The translations under genes were made by a program, and so were the position numbers. The notes beneath the pieces are model-generated. The model was not told the origin of the DNA. It made no database searches and saw only the letters and a program-made list of their open reading frames with translations. This document shows, in pieces, positions 12,083-23,200 of a stretch of 64,000 nucleotides of DNA. Numbering within the stretch: position 1 is the stretch's first letter; each line of letters opens with the position of its first letter. This DNA comes from Cryptomeria japonica (taxonomy: Eukaryota; Streptophyta; Pinopsida; Cupressales; Cupressaceae), in contig NC_081405.1 in the NCBI RefSeq assembly GCF_030272615.1, positions 161,266,694 to 161,330,693 on the forward strand. The letters are read 5' to 3'.

Positions 12083-13138
12083 TGTTGGTATTATGGATGT
12101 GTTGCATTAGTTTTGTCATTGATGTCAACACTTATCCTTCTGGAGATCTATGGTTATGTTGAATCGGCACATTGTGTTCACCGGCAAGTTCAGTGACTTA
12201 TGCATAACCACCGGTATATTGCTCACCAGCACTGATGATGACTTGTTATCATCTGGAGATCACTTGTTTATGTCAAAGACATGGTTTGGATACTTGTTTT
12301 GGTGTTTTGGTTATTGGTCTAATCGGGTTGACATATTTGCTATTACCGACATATTGGTCTAGGTTATGGACTGGTATGCATTATCTATTCCAGATCAACA
12401 CGACACATTATGGAGATGATTTATTGATTGGATATTGTTGTAAATGTATTGAGCCGACATGATGCATCACATATTGACTTATTTGTAATTGATTTAATTG
12501 TAATATTCTTAGTGAGCTGACCTACACAATTGGTCTTAGGTTTTGTATATATGGAAGATCTCATTTGTGAGATGATACATGATGATATATGGTATGTAAG
12601 GTTATGGTATTGTAACATGGTATGTGCAAATATTGAATATCATATGAGAAGCCAATAGAGAAGGTTCAAGGAAGGTTTGAAGGTGATTATCAGAGCTTAA
12701 CCGGTTCCAAATCCAGCATTGGAGATGCTATTTTGAGTAGTACATTATTCTAGGATTTAACCATCCTACTGTAGTCATTGCGACTCCCATTTGAGAAGTG
12801 TGCTCTAGGCGGTTGGCCATTCTGCATTTGTAGACTCCATTCGTATACACATACTATATGCAGTAGTATCATCTGATTGTGGGTAAGGTTTCCCACCATG
12901 GGTTTTCCCCTTACAGGGTTTCCACGTTAAAATCTCCATGTTATGAGTTGTGGGTGTTGTTTCTCCTTCTATTTTATGCATTAAGTTTCACCAGTATCAA
13001 TATTAACTGCTAATCTGTCAACCGACATTAAGTTTGGTTCATTGATATTAAGTATCAAGTTTGATTAAGTTATAATTGGGTTGAAATTCATAGACAACTT
13101 ATTCACCCCCCCTCTTAGTTGCCTTCCAGGTCCTAACA
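12083..13138 (+). mobile_element. Solo LTR S1 inside element A integrase
   Basis: 1,056 bases from TGTTGGTATT to ...GTCCTAACA with exact GAGAA duplications on both sides and no internal region. Its first 200 bases follow the LTR of element F read on the minus strand (TTTTGTCATTGATGTCAACA, TTCACCGGCAAGT, GTGACTTATGCA), so it is an F-family LTR. Removing it and one GAGAA copy restores the integrase frame. A solo LTR of this kind arises by LTR-LTR recombination after insertion. Confidence 0.93.
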
Positions 13139-13143
13139 GAGAA
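13139..13143. repeat. Target site duplication GAGAA (right of S1)
   Basis: Matches 12078-12082 exactly. Confidence 0.9.
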
Positions 13144-13773
13144 AAGCCTACCAGTGCTACAATAAGAGACTGGGAAAGATAGTGAAAAGTGCAAATGTGA
13201 AGGTTGATGAAAACTATGAAAAAGATAACAAAGAATGCGGGTATGATGATGGTCAACATAATGTTTTAACACCTATTCAAATTGAAGAATTGAAGCTGAA
13301 TGATCTGGTAGAGACAATTAATCCGGATGTTGCTGCTGCCAGTGGTGAGGTTCAAGAACCTGAAAGTCAGAGTAATCAAAAGACTCTGAGGTATGTAAGA
13401 TTGAATCATTCTGAAAAATTAGATTATTGGAGATAAAAATAAAGGTGTGATGAGTAGAAGGCTAGCTATTGAAGAGGTATGTTTGATTTCTAAAATTAAA
13501 CCTAAAAATGTTGTTGAATCTTGCAATGATGATAATTGGATAAGAGCTATGGAAGAAGAATTGAATTGGATTGAAAATAATGACACATGGGAACTTGTGC
13601 CTAGACCTAAAGATATAAATGTTATTAGTACTAAATGGGTATTTAGGAACAAATTGAATGAAGCTGGTGAAGTTGTCAGAAAAAAAAGCAAGATTGGTAT
13701 GCAAAGGATGTTCATAGAAAGAAGGAATTGATTATGAGGAGACTTTTTCTCCAGTAGCTAAACTTGAAGTTGT
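13139..13773 (+). pseudogene. Element A integrase C-terminal part to start of reverse transcriptase
   Basis: Continues the copia order: KAYQCYNKRL, SANVKVDE, an acidic linker, a ...LRYVRLNHSE block, then EEVCLISKIKPKNVVE, RAMEEELNWIENNDTWELV and TKWVFRNKLNE, the usual start of copia reverse transcriptase. It breaks off after FSPVAKLEVV at 13773, where element C begins. Frameshifts lie near 13436 and 13700. The polymerase active-site region is not in the window. Confidence 0.85.
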
Positions 13774-13899
13774 TGTTAGAATCAGAGATCACTGAGGAGG
13801 GGGTGAATCAATGATCTACCAGAAATCAAATCCTTAAACTTATGATTTATCCACCAGTTAGCAATGCATAACATAAAAGAACATAAACATGCAACAAAG
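13774..13899 (-). repeat. 3' LTR of element C, outer fragment (left of B)
   Basis: TGTTAGAATCAGAGATCACTG followed by GAGGGGGTGAATCAATGAT. It aligns with 23201-23360, ending at ...CATGCAACAAAG where B begins. Confidence 0.85.
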
Positions 13900-14395
13900 T
13901 GATGCAAGAACATCCCTGGTTCACAACAATCTTACATCAACCAAAAACATTTTCCTTTCTATTTTATTTTCTGTTTGCAGTTTCAGTTTTCCTTTCTGTG
14001 TATCTTGGTTTTGGCTCACCAGATCCTATGGAGTTGGATTCTACTTGAAGACTTGATCATCTTTCTTGCTTTCATACTGCATCTCATTTAGATAACTTAC
14101 CGACAAGATATCGCTACCAGTTTCCATGACAGTTTCTTGTTACCGGTTGTTCCTTTGTTACCGGTTGCTTGAGACCTATTCTAGTGATCTACTAGAACCC
14201 ATTCCGAATTTTTTGGAGCCTTGTAGGTTGATTTCAATGTTCCTTAGCATGTGGCCAACCTTTTCCCACGATCTACATTTCATCCTTTGGATTTTCTGGA
14301 GGAATCTCTTGTCGGAGGCCGACCTTGTTCATTTTGCATATTAGGTCTTGTTCTTTGGGTTTTGATCCCTTTTGGGTCGACTGGATCCTTTGGAT

Positions 14396-14456
<61 letters not shown>

Positions 14457-14742
14457 CATTCTTTAAAATGTAATCAATTAGAATCAATTAGAGTATCAAA
14501 TAGATATACTATGCCTAGAAGATAGATCTTTCGATTCAAGGTCCCGGTTGTGACCTATTCTACCAGGCATGTGTGTCGGTATGTTGTAACCTAGTTGTTA
14601 CCGGTTGGATGTAATCAAATTTCATGCAATAAAACTTATTCTGCATTGCCTCCATCATGTCTGTGTGTTTCCATTGTGTTTACTCTTGTTGACCGGTCTA
14701 GATTGATCTCTTTGAGGTCCCTCCTCACTGGTGACTTCTTCA
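13900..14742 (+). repeat. 5' LTR of element B
   Basis: Runs from TGATGCAAGA to ...GACTTCTTCA, followed by AGTGGTATTAGAGAG. It contains a long (TA)n run. There is no second copy to confirm the ends, because the 3' end of B is deleted. Confidence 0.6.
14398..14454. repeat. (TA)n microsatellite in the B LTR
   Basis: About 28 TA units in the LTR. The Tyr/Ile-only translations over it are artefacts of the repeat. Confidence 0.95.
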
Positions 14743-14743
14743 A

Positions 14744-14757
14744 GTGGTATTAGAGAG
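14744..14757 (+). other. Primer binding site remnant, element B
   Basis: GTGGTATTAGAGAG, close to the initiator-Met tRNA site TGGTATCAGAGC. Confidence 0.55.
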
Positions 14758-15099
14758 AAGTTTTGTTCCGAAGGTTGCATGTCCTGAATCTTTGGTTGTA
14801 GGGTGGTAGATTGTGGATCCAACCTGTAGTTGTAGAGGACTACCATGGATTGATGGTGCGAAGAGGAACTAGGAATGGTGGAGGGCATGGGAATGCAAAC
14901 CCTGCTATGATGGAAGTGTTGCAAGGAATAGCGGTCTGGTTAGAAGCCGTTGAGACAACCCAGAGAAGAGGCTGACATATTGAAGATATAAGTGAAGATG
15001 AAGGAGAAGAAGCCCTGACATAACAAGTGAACCTATCGATAGTTAATCCGGATGAAGAAAGGTTTTTAAGGGTTTTGAGTAGGGTGAACACAAAACCTA

Positions 15100-15967
15100 A
15101 TTTTACCCCACCGAATATGATGGGAAATTATATTCAGATGAATTGATGGAATGGATCTCGGAGATGGAGAAGTATTTTGATTTTGAAAACACTACAGAAG
15201 AGAGGAAGGTGAAATATGCCTGTACCCGGTTGAAAGGTCATGCATCTCTTTGGTGGGAGCATTTGCAAGTTGACAAACAAAGAAGAGGTAAAGAAAAGAT
15301 TAAGACATGAGATCAGATGATTGCTAAGATGAAATCAAAGTTTGTATCGATGAATTATCAAGTGGATTTGTTCTGGAAGTTGCAGAATCTAAGACAAAAG
15401 GAATCTAGTGTGAAGGAGTACACCGAAGCATTTTACAATTTGAACATCAGATCCGGACATGTTGATGATGAAGCTGAAAAAATTGCAAGATATTTGAATG
15501 AATTGCAGATGTCTATACAAAATGAGCTCAACATGATCAAATTGGAGCGTGTTGAAGAGGCTTACCAGTACGCACTAAAGGCTGAAGAGAAATTGAACAC
15601 AAGACATAAGTAGAGACAAAGAGGTAGAGGTGGAGGGTTTACTGGAGGAATATTTCAAGGAGGAAGAGGATATACCAAAGGAAGAGGAATTAGTACAGAT
15701 CAGAACAAGGACAAGGAAGTGAGAAAAGAAGGTAATTCATATCGAAAGGATGATAGAAATTTCTACCAGAGGAGAGAACTGGATGGTTACCAGAATGAAA
15801 ACTTTGGAAGACAAGATAAGAGGAAATTTAGAGGAACTTTCTTTAAGTGTGGAGGAGAAGGAAAGCATGCATTTGAGTGTAAGAAGACAAAGGTTACTAG
15901 AAAAGTAGTAGTGGTGGAAGAAAACCTCACTGGATCAGACAGTAAACCAAAAGATGGAGAACTTTGA
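15100..15967 (+). pseudogene. Element B gag (gypsy retrotransposon gag)
   Basis: Starts as a readable frame near 15110 (EYDGKLYSDELMEWISEMEK), followed by ACTRLKGHASLWWEHL, the classic gypsy gag block. Then KEYTEAFYNLNIR and a Gly/Arg-rich basic region, and the knuckle FKCGGEGKHAFECKK near 15840-15890. In this knuckle the first Cys of CxxC is replaced and one residue is shifted, so it is defective. Stops lie at about 15310 and 15611. Confidence 0.85.
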
Positions 15968-16250
15968 TGATGAGGAGAGCTTTGTGTCATATCGGAGGAG
16001 ATGAAGAGCCCTTGCAAAGGAAGAATTTGTTTAAGACCAGATGTAAGGTATCCAGTAAGTATTTTAATTTTTTTATTGATAGTGGTAGTTCAGATAATAT
16101 TATTTTAGAAGAGATGGTGAATAAGTTGAAATTGAAGAGATTGAAACACCCTAAGCCTTACCAGATAGTATGGATTCAAGATGAACATAAGTTGTTAGTA
16201 AGTGAACAATGTTTGGTGAAATAAAAAATTGGGAATTATCATGATGGATT
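15964..16250 (+). pseudogene. Element B protease
   Basis: NFFIDSGSSDNIILEEMV near 16068-16120 contains the D-S-G active site of gypsy aspartic proteases, followed by a helical LKLKRLKHPKPYQI block. A stop at about 16222 separates it from the remaining protease/RT reading frame, which continues with ICHLLLGRPWQFDR. Confidence 0.8.
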
Positions 16251-16251
16251 T

Positions 16252-17134
16252 TTGTGTGATATTATGCCTATGGAAATTTGTCATCTTTTGTTGGGTAGAC
16301 CTTGGCAGTTTGATAGACCGGTAATACATGATGGGAGAAAGAATACATACACTATTGTGGCCAATGGGATGAAGAAAACCTTGTTACCTTTGGAGAAAAC
16401 TTTGAAGAATGAAGTTTGTACGAATGCCAGAATCTGTTTAGTAGATGGAAGGAAATTCATGGATGGACTGAGACATGAGAATGTGTGTTTTTCCTTAATT
16501 CCTAAGAAGTCTGAGAGACCAAAACCGGAAGGAGAGCACTTGAAAGAGATAAGAGATTTGCTGATAGAATATGAGGACATCATTTTAGATAATGTACTTG
16601 ATGGATTGCCACTTGTTAGAAGCGTTAGTCATTGCATGGACTTGGTTCCCGGAGCTAGTTTGCCTAACAAAGCTGCACACCGATTGACACCGACAGAGAA
16701 TGAAGAACTGAATAGACAAGTGCAGGAGTTGTTGAAGAAATTTTTGATCAAGGAGAGTTTGAGCCCTTGTGCAGTACTAGTAGTATTAGCACCTAAGAAG
16801 AATGGAGAATGGAGGATGTGTACCAATTCAAGAGCAATAAAAAAGATCATAGTGAAATATTGGTTTCCTTTGCCTAGGATGGATGACATAATGGACTGTT
16901 TGAGTGGAGAAAAATACTTGATGAAGATAGATTTAAAGAGTGGATATCATCAGAGAAGGTGATGAGTGGAAGACAACATTTAAGAAAAATGAAGGACTAT
17001 ATGAATGGTTAGTGATGCCTTCTGGATTGACTAATGCATCGAGTACTTTCATGAGGCTGATGAATGAGGTATTGAAGAAATTCTTGGGTAAGTTTGTTAT
17101 TGTGTGTTTGGATGACATTTTGATTTTTCAGTAA
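16252..17134 (+). pseudogene. Element B reverse transcriptase
   Basis: LLLGRPWQFDR (protease end), then SHCMDLVPGASLPNKAAHRL, PKKNGEWRMCTNSRAIKK, FPLPRMDDIMDCLSG and [10 protein letters not shown]. After a frameshift at about 16958 comes EGDEWKT, then [20 protein letters not shown] and VCLDDILIF. The polymerase YxDD motif reads CLDD. The strand-transfer enzyme is inactive because of the frameshift, stops and altered motif. Confidence 0.88.
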
Positions 17135-17180
17135 AACAAAAGAGGAGCATTTGTTGCAGTTAAGAAAAGTTTTGTAGAGG

Positions 17181-17666
17181 ATGAGAGAAGAAAAGTTTCT
17201 AATCAATATCAAGAAGTGTACTTTCATGAAGGATGAGTTAGTCTATTTAGGATTTGTGATATCTGAGGATGGTTTGAAGATGGACCTTGAGAAAGTGAAA
17301 GCCATTGTTGAGTGGCCTACACCAGAAAACATTGGGGAGGTAAGATCATTTCATGGATTGGCTAGTTTTTACCGAAAGTTTATCAGAAATTTTAGTTCAG
17401 TTTGTAACCCTACGACTGAGACCATGAGGGGAGATCAGAAGGAATTCAAGTGGACCACCAGAGCAAACACAAGTTTTGAGTTGTTGAAGCAAAAAGTGAC
17501 TGAGCATCCTGTGTTAGGCTTATCGTATTTCAATAAGGTATTTCAAGTGGATTATGATGCAAGTGGAATAGTAATAGGAACAATTTTGAGTCAACAAGGG
17601 AGAGTACTAGCCTATTTTAGTGAGAAATTGATTAATGCCCAGAAGAGATATTCAATGTATGAATAG
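17181..17666 (+). pseudogene. Element B RNase H, truncated
   Basis: YLGFVISEDGLKMDLEKVKAI, then VRSFHGLASFYRKFI, then the RNase H start FQVDYDASGIVIGTILSQ and VLAYFSEKLINAQKRYS. It ends at 17666 where C LTR sequence resumes, so most of RNase H and all of integrase are absent. Confidence 0.85.
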
Positions 17667-18061
17667 AAAATTGATATTATATATCCGGTCTTAACACAAA
17701 AGCAATCTCCTTCAAGTTGACTTCAAGAAGTGTAACGTGTAGCTCCAAATCAGCTTCAATCTCAACCAAAACATAACACCGGACCAAAAGATTATAATCA
17801 CATGCTTCCTAAGGGTCTTCCCAATCATCGAGATCATAAAAATAATCACCAAAAACACCACAATCATTGGAAATCATTCTAGACTAAAACTTTATAGAAA
17901 TACCCTATTTTACCAATCAACTGCCTACCGGTTAACTCTAGCTTTTGGATAAGATTAATCATGACCGCCAAATCAAATCACCAAGAAGAGTTTCCATCAA
18001 TGATAACCCTAGACCATAAATCAGGCATCAAAAGTCATCAAATGAGTGTCAATTACCAACA
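17667..18061 (-). repeat. 3' LTR of element C, inner fragment (right of B)
   Basis: TTGATATTATATATCCGGTCTTAACACAAAAGC matches 23793-23825. It runs on to ...GAGTGTCAATTACCAACA (18061). The last 135 or so bases have no counterpart in the truncated right LTR. Confidence 0.85.
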
Positions 18062-18300
18062 ATCTCCCCCTTTGGCATTGATGGCATGGAAAATGGCTAA
18101 GTATTGAAACTTGTGAAACCTGATGAAAGAATAAAAGAATTCTAAGGCTCCCCCTTAGATCAATAATCTAGAAACCTGCATCACTGAACTGTACATTCTA
18201 TACACAATTAGTCTGTACATTTTTCACCTCATCTCTCCCCCTTTGACAACAATACCAAAGATGGGGTGTTGCCCAAAATTGATATACAGATGACAAACAT
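18062..18300 (-). promoter_or_regulatory. Polypurine tract region of element C
   Basis: On the minus strand AATGCCAAAGGGGGAGAT (18062-18079) directly precedes the LTR. Two similar purine tracts lie upstream near 18147-18158 and 18229-18245. D has the same set of tracts between ORF2 and its LTR. Confidence 0.75.
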
Positions 18301-18301
18301 T

Positions 18302-21300
18302 TTACAAATACTTGAATAGGTCAGCATAAACAGCCTTAAAAAATCCCAGGTGAGTTTCCCACCCACTCTTCAGGTTATCCAAAATTGTGATAAATGCATT
18401 AAATATAGTAGCATGAATTTCTAATTCTCAAATCTAATGGTACAAGCCAAGCCATTTCCTTCATACATTCTGCCTTATTACTTAGCATAGTATCTAACTG
18501 GATGGCGATCAGGTTCCGGAGTTCACCCACTTTCCTCAAAACTTTCTCCTTATTTGCTTGAAGGCTTGAGATATGATCATTTAAGGCTATAATCTGTCCT
18601 TCAATACTTCCGGTTAATATTACATTAGGGTCAAAAGATTGAGAAATACTAGCAAGCTTGCCCTGGCTGACTCCTATCTATTTATCAATATCAATAGTGA
18701 ACTTAGGAAAAATGAGGCAAGATTTATACAATTTCCAGGCTTCTGACATTGTGTCAGAAATAGTATGCAATCTCTTATTCAGTGTTTCCCTACCATCTTC
18801 AATCATTTCAGGAATGTTTGTTTTCTAACTTCCTTAAACCTGTCCAAAACTTTTTGAGTAGCTATCTTCTCCAAAGAATGAAAATTGGAATTTACACTGT
18901 TAATCAGTCGTAAGAATTTACTAGAGGGGCTATTATTTGAATCTAATTGTATATAGGAAGCCACCTTCTACAAAACATCTATAGACTTAAAAATTATCTT
19001 TTTATCTTCATTCTCTGATTTCACCAGATCTTGACTTGCTTGAGCTTGCACTGCAACAAAAAGCATAATATTTTTGGAAAGAGACATCTTCCCAAGATCA
19101 ACTAAGCCATCAAGATCGATCAGAATCTGAGGCGAGATCTATGCAACCAGTGGAGTGGCAATTATCAGATCATCTATTGATTTACCTTTGTTTGCCTTAG
19201 TTACCTTAGCTTCTCTTGACACAATATCCTTCTTCTTTCCCTTGTCCCTAATATCAGTCTGTTGAATCACAGGGGTTGCAAAGCTATCTATCACCAGATG
19301 ATTGTCACCGGTCTCAGCATCAATTGTTGTATTACCTTGGTCTTCTGGTTGATCTTCAGACTGAGTCTCAACCTTCTGACTTCTAAAATCACTTTTCTTA
19401 TCATCCGGTTGAGATGGTCTAAATACATCTTTGTACAGAGGTTCATTCTAAATAATCTTTTTTCCATATTTCCTCCATCTCTTTCCTCACCTCCTCTACA
19501 TTCCCAATCATTAATCTGTTGATTTTGTTCTTACTTCTAAATTTCATTTTATTTGCTTCTTCAATTAACCTATTAACTTCACTATGAATAATATAGGTAC
19601 ATCTATTAACTAGCTTTCTCTCCTTCATTTCTCTGTCAAATTTTATTGAACTCATTCTTCTAGCATCTATTAAATTGTACAAGTCCTTTCGAATGAAATT
19701 TTCTAATTCAATCAATGTTTTACTAAAATTGTGTAAATAAAGTACAACTTCTTCCTCTACTTTCCTCTGGTCACCATCATTAAAATGCTCAAAATTTGCT
19801 TCAAGATTCTTCAAATTGCCATCCACTAATATTTCATCTATCAACTAATCTGCTGATAGTGGAGGAATTATTGTGTACTTACCTTGTATGTTTCCAGACT
19901 CAAGGTCTTTGTTGAGTTGACTTTTGACCTGTCTACCTCTTTGGGATCTTCCAGTAGGAGCAAGATCTAACTTAGTCTTTTTGCTTTGATGTGCTCCATC
20001 AGATTGAGGCTTTCTCACTAGTCTGACAAACTCTCCCTTTTTTTTATCTCTTCCTGCCTCTTCCTCAGATTCAATTTTTGAGACCACCAAAGATACTGCA
20101 ACATAGTTCTTTTGGGTTTTTCTTTCTACTTGAGCACACATTTTCTGGATGGGCTAGGTTTTGCAGGCCGTGCCACCGGAGTAGGAGCAAACTTAGTTAC
20201 CTTAGGTTTTTCCTTGGAGGGAACCAAATCAACCTTGGGTTTTTTGGTTTTCTCTTTGACCTCCTTTTGAGCATATTTTTCTATTGCTTTCTTCACCTCC
20301 TCCTTGGTGAAACCCATTTGAGTAGATACTTCTTCTGCCATCTTAGCGACTTTTCTCTTCCAGGCAGGAGCAGTGAACTGCATATGTAAACTCAGGTCCT
20401 TTTCTTTGATTGTGCCAAATCTCCCTTCCTTGGGATCCACCTGTTGACTCAGAAGGTGTTGTGCATATGCCTCAAGTGTACCAGAGTCAACTTCATACCC
20501 CATGGGCATGATCCAGGCTATCCGGGGCTCCACTACTTCCATCAGACACTGATTCTTATTGACCATGAAGAAAATGGTTTGCTTATGTTTCTCAACTACC
20601 TCCTTCGTAATCCTCTCCTTGTTCTTCATTGTGGCTTGGAAGGTTTTAAAATATCCCCAAAGGGTAGATATCCTCATGGTTGCATCACCAACTCTCCATA
20701 GACTTTCCTTAATCTGCATGGCAAATATTCTATCATAGGCCCATTGGACCTTGTCGTTGATACCGAGTATCTCATTCAGGAAGCACAGTGACAGGAAAAT
20801 AAGGAATGTACCATATTTAAAAGTATTCTTTTTATCCTACTTAATTTTGTTTAGATTGCTCAATAATTCATTCAGAAGTGCAGTGCACAAATCATACCTC
20901 TTATCTTCTTTGAGCATTTGGTATGCAGAGTAGATAGCTATACCAGAGACAAAGTTGTATCGGTTGGACTTGTAAACCTTGTATCTGACTACCATTGAAG
21001 CAAACTTCACATCATTCTCCAAAATGTCATTCACAGTCATGGCTCTACTGTCAAATTTAAATCCAGTGAAAGCTATGACAGTGTCATTTGATACTTTTCT
21101 TAAACTAGGCACATCACCAGTTTCAGCTAAACTAGTCACATCATGGATTTCTTGCTTGGTGATTTTATGAGGCCTATCAAGCCATATAAACTCATCATGC
21201 ACGTGGTAAAAGACATAGAGGATCCATTTTGCCTCATCAAATAGTGGAAAATGCATGAACTGTGAGAAACCCTTATCCTACAACACCATATATTCGAGTT

Positions 21301-21550
21301 TGATATTTCCCAAACTTTTGGCCAGATGCTTGTTGTATAGGTCCAACATGTCTACATTCCCAATCTCTTCAAGTTCATAGTGAATATAGGCCCTGATTTC
21401 TTCATTGTGCAGCACACCGTAGGGCACAGATGAGAATGCACCTTCTAGATCATCCTTGATGGATTTAAATGGATATTTCTTAAAGATTGGATGATCCCTA
21501 TCCTTAATTTCAACTACCAGAGGAGTCGCAATACCATAAACTAGAGCCAT
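18302..21550 (-). pseudogene. ORF2 of element C, unknown function
   Basis: No known family recognised. ATG at 21550 and a TAA at 18302 give about 1,080 codons, close to D's 56413-59599. Order: PLVVEIKDRDHPIFKKYP (residues about 10-30), VPYGVLHNEEIRAYIHYE, EFIWLDRPHK, VRYKVYKSNR...AYQMLKED, FLNEILG...AMQIKESL, an IMPMGYEVD block, then a Lys/Pro-rich middle (about 20126-19900), TIIPP (about 19868), LYLHNF..LIELENF...LIDARRMSS, and a helical C-terminus to 18302. The same blocks occur in the same order in D. Stops and frameshifts break it (for example near 21270, 20830, 19845 and 19440). No catalytic motif, signal peptide or membrane segment is evident. It may be a structural or accessory protein; that is a guess. 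Confidence 0.75.
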
Positions 21551-21955
21551 TTCAAATCCTAGGGTTTGCGAAATAATGAAAATCTGAATAGATAGATACC
21601 TTGCTTCACAACCGGGTGCTAAAATTCACTTAGAAGTTGCTGAAATTGTTGTTGAGATCACCGAGTTGATTTTCTCTCTCCTATGCTCTTACTCACTTGA
21701 TTGCATTGTGACAAATGAACTCTTGAGATGCACTTTTATCCTTCGAAAACCTAATTTTTCACTGTAATAAATGCAACAATCGGTTATCATGATCTTCATG
21801 AAATTTCATACCAGAGCACAAGATCCTTCAGAAACTTCTGGATATCATCTACACATATGATTCATTCCTTTTGTAATCTTCTAGAATCGATTGCAGACCA
21901 CCGAAGAGGGGGTTCTTAGAATCTACATGAAAAGCTCCCCCTAAGGCATAAAGTC
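21551..21955 (-). other. ORF1-ORF2 spacer of element C
   Basis: About 400 bases without a clear reading frame. D has a spacer of similar length (56046-56412). Just after the ORF1 stop both read TATGCCTTAGGGGCAG/TATGCCTTAGGGGGAG. ORF2 would need its own start, a spliced RNA or re-initiation; the sequence does not show which. Confidence 0.55.
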
Positions 21956-23132
21956 CTAGTTATCAGTTGAAGATCTTGCATTGGATTTGTGTGTAGACAT
22001 GTTGTCAGCTCTAGATTTATCCTTTCTCACCCACATCTTCTCATGCTTCTCCTTGATCTCTTCTACTTTCACTTTTTCTTTCTCATCTGATTTGTTCTTG
22101 TCTACCGAAGCACTGTTCCTTCTTCTGCAGTACTTTGCAATGTGACTAGTTTTGTTGGATTCTCAACAAACAACATTGTTCTGCATATGTATGAAGTTTA
22201 TCTGATTTGGTCTTGTCATGCACTGATTAGAGATGTGTCCAAACATTCTACAAGCATATCATCTCTTGCTTTGAAGGTTGTTCACTACTTCTCTACACAC
22301 ATTGACTTGTGTCCAAAGTTATTGCATATGAACCACTGAGCGGTAAAGGTAAGAACATTATTCATGTTGTTCATCATATTGTTATTTTTCATCATTCCAT
22401 TATTCATCCTACTTCTGCACTGACTCGCCATATGACCAAATTTATTGCAAGTAAAACATATACCATTAAATTTATGAGCATTAGGCTGCCTTACCAGAGG
22501 ATTCTTGCTCTTCTTCTGATCAGGTTTAGCATTGCCTTGTCCAAATCCGAAGGATTCACCTTTCTCAAATCCTAGACCTTGCATATCCTTTCCATGTCTC
22601 TAACTTTTGAGCATCTCATCAAGCCTTACCAAACTAGCTTTGAATTTGTCTTTGTGTTCATTGGTAGTAGCAAGTTCATCCCTCAAGGTAGCAATATGTC
22701 TTTCAAGTTCTTGACCATTGTTCCTTGATTGTGTCAACTCAAGCTTCAATTGATCATTCTCATAGGTAAGCCTGAAGCATTCATCAGCTCTTTCCTTCAA
22801 TGATTGTGCTAGATTCTCTTCATTCTTCTTCTGGTCCTCAATTTTCTTAGTCAGTCTCATCACAATTGATTGCATCTCATTCTTCAAAGCAACATTCTCT
22901 CTCTCAAGCTTGTTAACCTCATCAACTTTGTCCTGGTATTCCATGATCTGATCTTCTTTCTCCTTCAACTTGTCCATTAACTATTTTCTTTACAGACACT
23001 TGCTTGATCCTTTAGCTCACTAATGAATTCATCAGTAGCATTCAGGTTCTTCTTCAAGGTATAAACCTCACTTATAGTTGCATCAAGATCCTCAAGTGCC
23101 ACATTATGTTCTCTTTGAAAACCAGAATCCAT
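21956..23132 (-). pseudogene. ORF1 of element C: coiled coil plus zinc knuckle, gag-like
   Basis: The likely start is ATG at 23132 (MDSGFQREHN). The first about 180 residues are a long coiled coil with many Glu/Lys/Leu (22600-23100). Then come LVRLDEMLKS and the GLGFEKGESFGFG block (about 22570), the knuckle CFTCNKFGHMASQC (about 22430-22475), an Asn/Met-rich stretch, a damaged second knuckle and a basic tail (KEKVKVEEIKEKHEKMWVRK). The stop is at 21956-21958. D's ORF1 has the same blocks with four knuckles. Nucleic-acid binding and particle formation are plausible by analogy with gag. Frames are broken near 22977, 22590 and 22285. Confidence 0.75.
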
Positions 23133-23184
23133 AGAATCAATCTCCCAGATCTTCCTCAAGTGGTTAAGCTTCCTCAGAGGAACT

Positions 23185-23200
23185 AGGCTCTGATACCAAT
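23185..23200 (-). other. Primer binding site, element C
   Basis: The minus strand reads ATTGGTATCAGAGCCT right after ...TCTAACA. This is a perfect initiator-Met tRNA primer site, so C kept the signal needed for reverse transcription in trans. Confidence 0.9.

Larger units (their letters stand above)
13900..17666 (+). mobile_element. Element B: truncated Ty3/gypsy (Reina-like) element
   Basis: LTR-like start 13900-14742, primer-site remnant, gag, protease, reverse transcriptase and part of RNase H in order on the plus strand. It stops at 17666 with integrase and 3' LTR absent. The C LTR sequence resumes there, but about 430 bases of that LTR (present at about 23361-23791) are missing, so a deletion took B's 3' part together with adjacent C LTR. 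The block SLSPCAVLVVLAPKKNGEWRM resembles Reina-lineage chromoviruses; the lineage is inference. Confidence 0.8.

Noticed and set aside
14251-14525. Open frames of Ile/Tyr repeats
   Set aside because: They are translations of the (TA)n microsatellite in the B LTR.
20078-20389. Plus-strand open frame of about 100 codons in element C
   Set aside because: It is the antisense of ORF2's basic middle. It has no motif, and the minus frame matches element D.
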